From JANRKB01 sp033763695 (GTDB lineage Bacteria; Planctomycetota; Phycisphaerae; Phycisphaerales; UBA1924), in NCBI GenBank assembly GCA_033763695.1, contig JANRKB010000050.1, forward strand, positions 62,001 through 126,000: a stretch of DNA of 64,000 nucleotides, read 5' to 3'. The translations under genes and the position numbers were made by a program. The notes beneath the pieces were generated by a model that ran no database searches, was not told where the DNA came from, and worked only from the letters and a program-made list of their open reading frames with translations. Below, piece by piece: positions 58,195-64,000 of the stretch; positions within the stretch are counted from its first letter, which is position 1; each line of letters begins with the position of its first letter.

Positions 58195-59172
58195 TCACTC
58201 CAGCAGCCAGCGCACGATCGACAGATACACCGGAATCCCGATCGTCACGTTCAGCGGGAAGGTGATCGCCAGCGCCATCGGCACATAAAGCCCCGCGTTC
58301 GCCTCGGGAATGACCAGTCGCAGAGCCGCCGGCACTGCGATGTACGACGCCGACCCCGCGAGCATCATGAACAGCAGCGTGTCGCCCTCATTGAGCTTGA
58401 GCACGCGTGCCAGCAGCAGCCCGACACCGGCTTGTACGACGGGCGCGACGATCGCAAACGTGATGCAGAACGGTCCGGCCTTCCCCAGGTCGCGCAGGCG
58501 TCGTGCCGCGAGCAGGCCCAGATCAAGCAGGAAGAAGCACAAGATGCCCGCGAAGATCTTGTCACTGAACGGCTCGAGCAGCAGACGACCTTTGGCGCCC
58601 GTGATCAGCCCGACCGCCATCGAGCCCAGCAGCAGGAACACCGGGCCGTTCAGGAATGCTTCGTGGAGCAGTTTGCCCCATTCGATCTTCGCCGCGGTTT
58701 GTCCCGTGCTGCCCTGCTCGGCGTACTTCGCACCTTCCTGCCGCACCAGCAGCACGGCCACCACGATCGCGGGCGATTCCATTAACGCCATCGCCGCGAC
58801 CAGTGAGCCCGAGTGTGGAATATGGGCCGAATCAAGCACCGCCTGGGCCGTGATGAACGTCACCGCCGAGATCGAGCCATACGCCGCGGCGATCGCGCCC
58901 GCGTCCACCGCCCGCAGCTTCAGCCTCAGAATGCTGTACGTCACTAGCGGCATGAGCGAGGCCATGCCCATCGCGGCCAGCATGGTCCACACCAGCGACC
59001 AACTGAAGCCGGCCTCGTGCAGTTCGACGCCGCCACGCAGACCGATCGCGAAGAGCAGATACAGCGAAAGCAGCTTGGGGATCGGGTACGGAATCTTCAG
59101 CCCGCTTCGGAAGAGCGTCGCGAGCATCCCGAGTGCGAAGAAGAGAATCGGCGGCGAGAGCAGTGCACCCAT
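58195..59172 (-). CDS. sbtA: Sodium-dependent bicarbonate transporter SbtA-like
   Basis: A 325-residue, ten-helix inner-membrane protein of the SbtA (DUF897) family: LLSPPILFFALGMLATLFRS, YPIPKLLSLYLLFAIGLRGG, AYGSISAVTFITAQAVLDS, ALMESPAIVVAVLLV, GILCFFLLDLGLLAARRLRD, LLFMMLAGSASYIAVPAALR and FPLNVTIGIPVYLSIVRWL. Cyanobacterial SbtA imports bicarbonate with Na+; in other bacteria the same family has the inferred role. No SbtB (PII-like) partner gene is seen. Start MGALLSPP (ATG 59172) preferred; MLHLRMG at 59187 is possible. It is upstream of rlmN, 17 bases apart. Confidence 0.88.
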   Translation of the reverse strand: MGALLSPPILFFALGMLATLFRSGLKIPYPIPKLLSLYLLFAIGLRGGVELHEAGFSWSLVWTMLAAMGMASLMPLVTYSILRLKLRAVDAGAIAAAYGSISAVTFITAQAVLDSAHIPHSGSLVAAMALMESPAIVVAVLLVRQEGAKYAEQGSTGQTAAKIEWGKLLHEAFLNGPVFLLLGSMAVGLITGAKGRLLLEPFSDKIFAGILCFFLLDLGLLAARRLRDLGKAGPFCITFAIVAPVVQAGVGLLLARVLKLNEGDTLLFMMLAGSASYIAVPAALRLVIPEANAGLYVPMALAITFPLNVTIGIPVYLSIVRWLLE

Positions 59173-59182
59173 GCGAAGGTGC

Positions 59183-59188
59183 AGCATA
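59183..59188 (-). promoter_or_regulatory. TATGCT -10-like box, 10 nt before start
   Basis: Minus strand TATGCT and ten bases to the ATG at 59172; no ribosome binding site. Confidence 0.3.
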
Positions 59189-59348
59189 CGCACTTGTGCT
59201 CCGCCGCGCAACCCGTGCCGTCCGCGCAACGTGCACCGGGTGCTTCAGGTGCGATAACGCGTGCCGAAAATCTCGCCCGGGCCACGAACTCTCTCAAATC
59301 ACCTCTCGTAACACACCCAGCGGACAACTGGCAATTCTCTCCACACGT

Positions 59349-59384
59349 CACCGACCGGTTTCTCCCTGGTCGGTGCTCGTTTTT
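59349..59384 (+). promoter_or_regulatory. Terminator-like hairpin in the leader of the CDF gene
   Basis: CACCGACC-N11-GGTCGGTG, then CTCG and TTTTT, about 105 bases upstream of the cation-efflux start on its strand. It could be an attenuator or metal-responsive leader. The 316-base gap around it (59173-59488) has no gene. Confidence 0.4.
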
Positions 59385-59488
59385 GCCCGGTGCTCCGTTC
59401 TCGCCGCTTCCCCGCCGCCTCCGCTGTGCGCGGGTTGCTTCGCGTCACCACGCGGCCACAATTGCGTTCCTCGCTGGGACGTCCGCCG

Positions 59489-60427
59489 ATGGCCGAATCC
59501 GCCGCAACAACTCCGTCGCCTGCGTCGATCCCTCGCTCATCGTCCGCGCCCGATGCGACACGTCTCGTCATCGCCGGACTCATCACCAACGTCGTGCTCG
59601 CGTTCATCAAGCTGCTTGCCGGCCTCATCGGCAACAGCTACGCGCTCATCGCCGACGCCATCGAATCTCTCGCCGATATCTTCGGCTCCGCCGTCATCTG
59701 GGGCGGCATGCGCCTCGCCTCGCGCCCGGTCAGTTCCGAACATCCCTACGGCTACGGCAAGGCCGAGCCGCTCGCCGCACTCGTCGTCGCCGTCATCGTC
59801 TTTCTCGCGGGCATCGCGATTGGCATCGAGGCCGTGCGCGAGATCATCACGCCGCACCACCTGCCCGAGTGGTGGACGCTGCCCGTGCTCATCGGCGTCG
59901 TCGCCGCCAAGGAAACGCTCTTCCGCCTCGGGCGCGCCAAAGCCGGCAAGACCGACAGCACCGCGATGGCGACCGAAGCGTGGCACCATCGCGCCGACGC
60001 CATCACCTCGCTCGCAGCGTTCATCGGCATCGCCGCCGCCCTCTACTTCAAGTGGGCGCCCGCCGATGACATCGCCGCACTCTTCGCGGCGTGCATCATC
60101 CTCTACAACGCAACACACCTCATCGCCACGCCCGTGCGCGAACTGCTCGACCGTCAGCAGGATCAGATCGGTCAGCGTGCCGGCCAGGTCGCCGCCACCG
60201 TGCCCGGCGTCGTCAAGGTGCAGAAAGTCTTCAGCCGCAAGAGCGGCACGCGCCATTGGCTCGACATGCACGTGTGGGTCGACGGCACCATGAGCGTCCG
60301 CGACGGGCACACCCTCGCGCACCGCATCAAGGACGCCGTCCGCGCCGCCGAACCCGGCGTCTATGACGTGCTCATCCACATCGAGCCCGCGGCATCCACG
60401 CCCCGCCCCGGAGCGGAGGTGCCGTGA
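59489..60427 (+). CDS. Cation diffusion facilitator (CDF) transporter
   Basis: A 312-residue, six-helix cation/H+ antiporter exporting Zn, Fe, Mn or a similar divalent ion. Metal-site helices are seen: helix 2 SYALIADAIESLADIFGSAV (D-x-x-x-D type) and helix 5 AWHHRADAITSLAAFIGIAA (H-x-x-x-D). A SEHPYGYGKAEPLAALVVAV loop is characteristic. A C-terminal cytoplasmic domain (about 225-300, VPGVVKVQKVFSRKSGTRHW) folds like a metallochaperone. The D/D/H/D set is closest to Zn- or Fe-type members. ATG 59489 chosen because of family alignment; the open frame begins 33 codons earlier. Single gene. Confidence 0.92.
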   Translation: MAESAATTPSPASIPRSSSAPDATRLVIAGLITNVVLAFIKLLAGLIGNSYALIADAIESLADIFGSAVIWGGMRLASRPVSSEHPYGYGKAEPLAALVVAVIVFLAGIAIGIEAVREIITPHHLPEWWTLPVLIGVVAAKETLFRLGRAKAGKTDSTAMATEAWHHRADAITSLAAFIGIAAALYFKWAPADDIAALFAACIILYNATHLIATPVRELLDRQQDQIGQRAGQVAATVPGVVKVQKVFSRKSGTRHWLDMHVWVDGTMSVRDGHTLAHRIKDAVRAAEPGVYDVLIHIEPAASTPRPGAEVP

Positions 60428-60574
60428 GTCAGGTGCGTGCCGCACGCCACAGTGTCTTCAGGGCCGAAAGGCCGCATGTTCCAAGGCCAGGCGCGTCATC
60501 TTCGGGGGTCATCTCCGGGGGTCAGCTTCCGTGCCACTGATACCAACCGCAGTTGAACAAAAGACCTGTTTTGG

Positions 60575-60653
60575 GTGGCCCGGATCTCCGAGCCGGGCCG
60601 ATTGGGCCTTGTTTTTCTTTGGTCCAACGGCCCGATCCGGAGGCTCGGGCCAC
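60575..60653. repeat. Dispersed ~79-bp inverted repeat, family 2, copy b
   Basis: GTGGCCCGGATCTCCGAGCC at the left and the imperfect reverse complement ATCCGGAGGCTCGGGCCAC at the right. Identical to copy a over the first 26 bases. It lies in the 362-base gene-free gap between the CDF and yhhQ genes (convergent), which otherwise shows nothing. Confidence 0.75.
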
Positions 60654-60789
60654 CGTCAACCCGTATGAGTTGCGACTGCGATTGGTATGTGATGCTCGGC
60701 TCGGCGAGCATCTCAGTGCTCCCAGTCTTCCGCGCAACGTGCTCGAACTCCTCGAGCGCCGTGACCACAAACGCACCTTCCTGACCGTC

Positions 60790-61611
60790 TCACTTGTCCT
60801 TCAGCGAGAACGGCGTGAAGTTCGTCCCACGATCAAAGTAATCCTCGCCCTCGGCCCTCTTGAGGAAGTTGCACGCCAGATACGTCAGCGGCGTCATCAC
60901 CACTTCCACGCCGACCTTGAACAGCCAGTTGAAGATCGACACCTTCAGCAGCGTGTCGCTGTCCCAGATCCCCGCGAACGCGATCGGGTAGAACAGCAAG
61001 CTGTCCACGCCCTGACCGACAAACGTCGAGCCGATGGTGCGCGTCCACAGATGCTTGCCGCCGGTCAGTATCTTCATCTTTGCGAGCACGAACGAGTTGG
61101 CGAAGTCACCCACCCAAAACGCGATGATCGACGCCGCCACGATCCGCCACGCATTGCCGAAGACGGTTTCGAGCGCGGGGCCGATGATCTTGTTGTACGG
61201 CTCATCGGGGTTCGCGGGCAGACGCAGCACGACCATGCTCATCAGCGTCGCGAAGATCATCGCGCCGAAGCCCGCCCAGATCACCTTGCGCGCCTTGGCG
61301 TAGCCATACACCTCCGTCATCACATCGCCGAAGATGTACGAGATCGGGAAGAAGATGTTGCCCGCGCCGAAGACCAGCAGCGAGCTCCACACCAGCGTGC
61401 CATCCTTGAACGACGGCACCAACGCCGCGGGCAGCTCCACCGCGCACGATTTCCCAGGCCCGATCAGATTCGAGCACAGCAGCACCGTCACGAAGCCCGC
61501 CATCAGCAGGTCGTAGTACCGATACGCGCGGCGCGTCTCACCGGCGCCCAGTTCGCCTGCACCCAGCTCACCTGTGCCCGGCTCGGGCGTCGTCGGGGGA
61601 TGGCTCTTCAT
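60790..61611 (-). CDS. yhhQ: Queuosine precursor transporter YhhQ/QPTR
   Basis: A 273-residue, six-helix membrane transporter of the VUT/YhhQ family that imports preQ0/preQ1. Landmarks: YYDLLMAGFVTVLLCSNLIG, FPISYIFGDVMTEVYGYAKA (E-V-Y-G-x-x-x-A-R), PYNKIIGPALETVFGNAWRI, ASIIAFWVGDFANSFVLAKM, RTIGSTFVGQGVDSLLFYPI and WLFKVGVEVVMTPLTYLACN. The N-terminal 30 residues are Pro/Gly/Glu-rich, with three 15-bp tandem units (61541-61585). RBS AGGAG six bases before ATG 61611. With queG at 38 kb it supports queuosine salvage. Confidence 0.9.
   Translation of the reverse strand: MKSHPPTTPEPGTGELGAGELGAGETRRAYRYYDLLMAGFVTVLLCSNLIGPGKSCAVELPAALVPSFKDGTLVWSSLLVFGAGNIFFPISYIFGDVMTEVYGYAKARKVIWAGFGAMIFATLMSMVVLRLPANPDEPYNKIIGPALETVFGNAWRIVAASIIAFWVGDFANSFVLAKMKILTGGKHLWTRTIGSTFVGQGVDSLLFYPIAFAGIWDSDTLLKVSIFNWLFKVGVEVVMTPLTYLACNFLKRAEGEDYFDRGTNFTPFSLKDK
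61541..61585. repeat. Three tandem 15-bp units in the yhhQ N-terminus
   Basis: CCGGCGCCCAGTTCG, CCTGCACCCAGCTCA and CCTGTGCCCGGCTCG, coding G-E-L-G-A-like repeats in the disordered N-terminal tail of YhhQ; a replication-slippage type expansion. Confidence 0.6.
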
Positions 61612-61747
61612 GCGTCTCCTCGGCGTGCGCCACGCCTGCCTGGCTCTTCTGTTTCGCCACAAGGCCGCCAACCGATTCGGCCAAAAACGCCGAACGATTC
61701 GTTCCTCTTGATGTGTCTTGCCAACCCGCGCCGGGCGATGTCACCGT

Positions 61748-62323
61748 TCATCCGTTCGATGCCGGCAGCGCGTATTTGGGCGCAAGCGTGCTCCACGCCG
61801 TCCGATACCGCCGCGCCATCGCCTCCAGCGACGCCGGAATGACGCGCACGCCGCCCACCACGCTGATGAAGTTCACATCCCCGCTCCAGCGCGGCACCAG
61901 ATGCGCGTGCAGATGCTGCGGCACGCCCGCCCCGGCCGCCCGGCCCTGGTTGATCCCGATGTTGATCCCCTGCGGGTTCAGCGCGGCCTGCATCAACTCC
62001 GCCGCCAGATCCACCAGCCGCCACAGCATCGTCCGCTGGCCCGCGTCATAGTCCAGCAGCGTCGGCCGCGGCTCGCCCAGCGCGACGAGCAGATGGCCGT
62101 TGGCGTACGGGAACGCGTTGAGCAGGATCATGCCCTCGCTCGTGCGCACGATCACGTGATTCGCCTCGTCACGCTCCGGCGCCAGCCAGTAATCGCGGAG
62201 GAACGACCCCGTGCCGCCCGACGCGGCGTTCTTCTTCTCCGTTGCGTCGATCGTTTCCAGATACTGCATCCGCCACGGGGCGAACAGCGTGGTCGGATTC
62301 GAAGAGGTGCCGTGCTCTGCCAT
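61748..62323 (-). CDS. HIT family hydrolase (Ap4A phosphorylase-like)
   Basis: A 191-residue HIT protein. ATLFAPWRMQYLETI-type N-terminus (TTLFAPWRMQYLETIDATEK) is typical of HIT-domain Ap4A/ADP-sugar phosphorylases; the nucleotide site is NPQGINIGINQGRAAGAGVP and the catalytic triad QHLHAHLVPRW (His-x-His-x-His). It cleaves dinucleoside polyphosphates or nucleotide-linked substrates. ATG 62323 has TACGCT six bases upstream and no ribosome binding site. Single gene. Confidence 0.9.
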   Translation of the reverse strand: MAEHGTSSNPTTLFAPWRMQYLETIDATEKKNAASGGTGSFLRDYWLAPERDEANHVIVRTSEGMILLNAFPYANGHLLVALGEPRPTLLDYDAGQRTMLWRLVDLAAELMQAALNPQGINIGINQGRAAGAGVPQHLHAHLVPRWSGDVNFISVVGGVRVIPASLEAMARRYRTAWSTLAPKYALPASNG

Positions 62324-62329
62324 GCGTCC

Positions 62330-62335
62330 AGCGTA
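62330..62335 (-). promoter_or_regulatory. TACGCT -10-like box, 6 nt before start
   Basis: Minus strand TACGCT-GGACGC-ATG at the HIT gene. Confidence 0.4.
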
Positions 62336-62384
62336 GCGGAGACGCGCCCGACGCATCCCCCCAGGCGGCGCGACGCGAGGGAAA

Positions 62385-62426
62385 GAAAAAACCCGGCGCT
62401 CAGAGCCAGAGGCTCAAGCACCGGGT
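62385..62426 (-). terminator. Intrinsic terminator, minus strand
   Basis: Minus strand: ACCCGGTGCTTGAGCC-TCTG-GCTCTGAGCGCCGGGT with internal mismatches, then TTTTTTCTTTC. It lies 300 bases beyond the uracil-DNA glycosylase stop, with no gene in between. Confidence 0.85.
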
Positions 62427-62727
62427 CTCGTGGGGGTCAACATTGAGGCCGACGCGGGACTCGGTCGGCCCGCCGTGCCGTGCGGTCTGAATCGACGCAC
62501 GACGCGGACAGCATCACATACGTTGTTCACCTGAGACTGGTTCCACGATTTTTTGCATCGCCGCGCGGATTGTGCCGCCCATGCCACCCGCTTATCGGCG
62601 CGAGGTCAAAAAACCTGCGCCAAACCGCCACAAAGCGGCCAGAACCGCGATTTTTCATGCGGCCGTGACTGCATATGCGAACGCGTTTTTCAGGACCGTC
62701 TCGCGGCGGCGGAACACACAACCGCGA
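62427..62727 (-). other. Gene-free stretch ending at a terminator; possible 3' UTR or small RNA
   Basis: About 300 bases between the UDG stop (62728) and a strong minus-strand terminator. Open frames here are short and unconvincing; a 26-codon frame starting GTG ATG near 62515 on the minus strand is the best. It has T/A tracts (62549-62555, 62608-62614) that its neighbours lack. I see no family match to a known RNA. Confidence 0.35.
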
Positions 62728-63744
62728 TTACGCCTCGCCTCCGCCCTTCGCACCAGACCGCGGCACGGGCAGACCCAGCCGCTCCAGCACTTTCACCAGG
62801 TCGTTCCACACCTTCAGGCGATTCTCCGGCGTGTACGCCCGCAGCAGGTACGCCGGGTGGTACGTCGGCATCACGGGGATCACCCGAGTGGGGGACGTGA
62901 TCGTGTCCGCAAAGGCCCGCCACGTCCCGCGCATCGCCGCCATCGATTCTTCCGAGTTCAGAATCGTCCGCGACGCGGGCAACCCCAGCGTGACGATCGC
63001 GTCGGGCTGCACGATCGCGATCTGTCGGTAGAGATACGGAGCGCTGGCCGCGGCCTCGGCACTCGTCGGCGTTGCGTTGTTGGGCGGACGCACCTTCAGC
63101 ACGTTCGCGATGTACACCTGCTCGCGCGTCAGCCCCATGCCCACGATCATCTTCTCAAGCAGCTGCCCGGCGCGGCCCACAAACGGCCGCCCGGTGCGGT
63201 CTTCGTCCTCGCCCGGTGCTTCGCCGATGAACATGAGCCGCGCACACGGATCGCCCTCGCCGAAGACGATCTTGTTGTACGTGGTGATGAACGGCTTGTG
63301 CGGCGCATCAGCCTCGTACTGCGCCCGCAGCGCATCGAGGGCCGCCTGCGATGCCGCGCGATCGTCCGTTTTCTTTCCGGGCACGCCCGGCGGCGGGGTG
63401 CGTTCTTCGAACATGGCCGGTGCTTCAGCGGGCGCACGTCGCGCTGTAGCGGGTTTTGCTGCTGGGGCGCTCGCCGCGGCGCCGGAAGTTGCCATCGCCG
63501 CCTTGAATGCCGCGGCCTTGGACCCGCTCGCGACCACAACCGGCTGCGCGATCGCCTCGGCGGGGGCGGCAGCCATCGCCGCGGTTTCGGCCGTGCGTTC
63601 CACCGGTGCCGTCGTCACCGCGGCCGCCGTCGTCGGTTCTTCCTCCACACCCAGCGACGTCGAATAGACCGGAATGAAGTCCACCCCCAGCAGGCGGCAC
63701 GTCTCGGCGTGCTGCTTCGCGATCTTGTGCAGGCGTGGATCCAT
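62728..63744 (-). CDS. Uracil-DNA glycosylase family 4-like, without Fe-S cysteines
   Basis: A 338-residue DNA-repair-type protein. The first 150 residues are Ala/Thr/Pro-rich linker. The core (about 175-330) has ARLMFIGEAPGEDEDRTGRP (motif 1 with FVG), VYIANVLKVRPPNNATPTSA, APYLYRQIAIVQPDAIVTLG and MPTYHPAYLLR (motif 2 H-P). In family 4 enzymes four cysteines (C-x2-C before the V-F-G-x-G loop, K-C-R-P-P-x-N-R, and a C before the P-x-L) hold a 4Fe-4S cluster. Here all are replaced: DAPHKPFITTYNKIVFGEGD, KVRPPNNA and ASAPYL. It is therefore a cluster-less variant. Start MDPRLHKIAKQHAETCRLLG at 63744. Confidence 0.82.
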   Translation of the reverse strand: MDPRLHKIAKQHAETCRLLGVDFIPVYSTSLGVEEEPTTAAAVTTAPVERTAETAAMAAAPAEAIAQPVVVASGSKAAAFKAAMATSGAAASAPAAKPATARRAPAEAPAMFEERTPPPGVPGKKTDDRAASQAALDALRAQYEADAPHKPFITTYNKIVFGEGDPCARLMFIGEAPGEDEDRTGRPFVGRAGQLLEKMIVGMGLTREQVYIANVLKVRPPNNATPTSAEAAASAPYLYRQIAIVQPDAIVTLGLPASRTILNSEESMAAMRGTWRAFADTITSPTRVIPVMPTYHPAYLLRAYTPENRLKVWNDLVKVLERLGLPVPRSGAKGGGEA

Positions 63745-63832
63745 CGGCGGTTGTTCCAGGGGCAGGAAAGTACTCCAAAACAGAGTATGCTCTGGCGTCG
63801 GATTGGTGCAGGCCGACACCCGGAGCCACGCC

Positions 63833-64000
63833 ATGGTCTCTTCCGAAGATTTCTGGGCCGACATCACCAAGCAACTCAAAGCATGGATCGACGGCGGCAA
63901 AACCGGCAACGGCGGCGGCGGCGGCAGCCGCTACTCCACCGGCTACGGCGGGCCGTTCAAGCCCAACGAGTCCATCGCCAAGACCGACTTCGAATCCCTC
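63833..64000 (+). CDS. Unknown protein, cut by right edge
   Basis: The first 56 residues are MVSSEDFWADITKQLKAWID, then GGKTGNGGGGGSRYSTGYG and GPFKPNESIAKTDFESL. A short amphipathic N-terminal helix and a Gly-rich linker are visible; no family can be recognised from this fragment. ATG at 63833 has CGGAG eight bases upstream. It is divergent from the uracil-DNA glycosylase gene with 88 bases between starts. Confidence 0.6.
   Translation, partial: MVSSEDFWADITKQLKAWIDGGKTGNGGGGGSRYSTGYGGPFKPNESIAKTDFESL

Noticed and set aside
62527..62721. 64-codon minus-strand frame beside the terminator
   Set aside because: Arg/Gly-rich random-looking translation and no start signal; the region is better left as possible 3' UTR or RNA.

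Overview
The window is GC-rich bacterial chromosome and looks like a member of the Planctomycetota, most likely class Phycisphaerae. The indications are: large pseudopilin-like proteins with the FTLIELLVVIAII signal; a PEP-CTERM-type C-terminus (PAPSSLALLGLGGLVAGRRRR); a secreted protein ending in tandem GC-type dockerin units; a TPR protein carrying two RNA polymerase alpha-CTD domains; an outer-membrane/lipid A gene set (skp, lpxD, lpxC); and mqnA of the futalosine menaquinone route. I saw no rRNA, no credible tRNA, no CRISPR array, no transposase and no prophage. Most genes are chromosomal housekeeping or envelope genes.

Layout. 1-10 kb: homoserine dehydrogenase (cut by the left edge), a truncated aldehyde dehydrogenase paralogue, a GT4 glycosyltransferase, trpD, then a rightward run of GT2 glycosyltransferase, a BshC-like unknown, a flippase-like membrane protein, a DUF58 protein and uppP. 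10-16 kb: a two-gene clpP operon, a metallophosphoesterase, an orphan PAS histidine kinase and a zinc alcohol dehydrogenase. 17-21 kb: skp-lpxD-lpxC operon and a HEAT-repeat lipoprotein. 21-25 kb: an OGT/SPINDLY-like glycosyltransferase and a GH15 glucoamylase-like enzyme. 25.4-29.5 kb: three paralogous pseudopilins alternating with two tiny paralogous membrane proteins, the most distinctive accessory block. 29.6-37 kb: the TPR/alpha-CTD protein, a beta-helix pectate-lyase-like protein, mqnA, a minimal DUF4157 protein, a Cys-rich unknown, another pseudopilin, the dockerin protein and a small lipoprotein. 37.8-45 kb: queG, a cytochrome b562-like protein, a DoxX-like protein, a CPA1 antiporter, pilT, trpG/pabA and the PEP-CTERM protein. 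45-52 kb: spoVR behind a sigma-54-type promoter, a membrane Ser/Thr kinase and fusA. 52-64 kb: an O-antigen ligase-like protein, a frameshifted WecA/MraY-type transferase, a TIGR02206 protein, rlmN, sbtA, a cation diffusion facilitator, yhhQ, a HIT protein, a family-4 uracil-DNA glycosylase lacking its Fe-S cysteines, and a gene cut by the right edge.

Functional themes. Envelope building runs through the window: uppP, lpxC/lpxD/skp, GT2/GT4/GT41, a flippase-like protein, an O-antigen ligase-like protein and a WecA-like protein all serve lipid-linked glycans or the outer membrane. PilT and four pseudopilins belong to a type IV pilus/type II secretion-like system. QueG and YhhQ together point to queuosine salvage and maturation.

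Non-coding structure. Two dispersed intergenic repeat families are visible: one of about 200 bp (three copies) and one of about 79 bp (two good copies plus a decayed one). Many genes have a TANNNT box ending only 5-10 bases before the start codon and no Shine-Dalgarno sequence, which suggests frequent leaderless transcription. Genes inside operons instead show GGAG-type ribosome binding sites.
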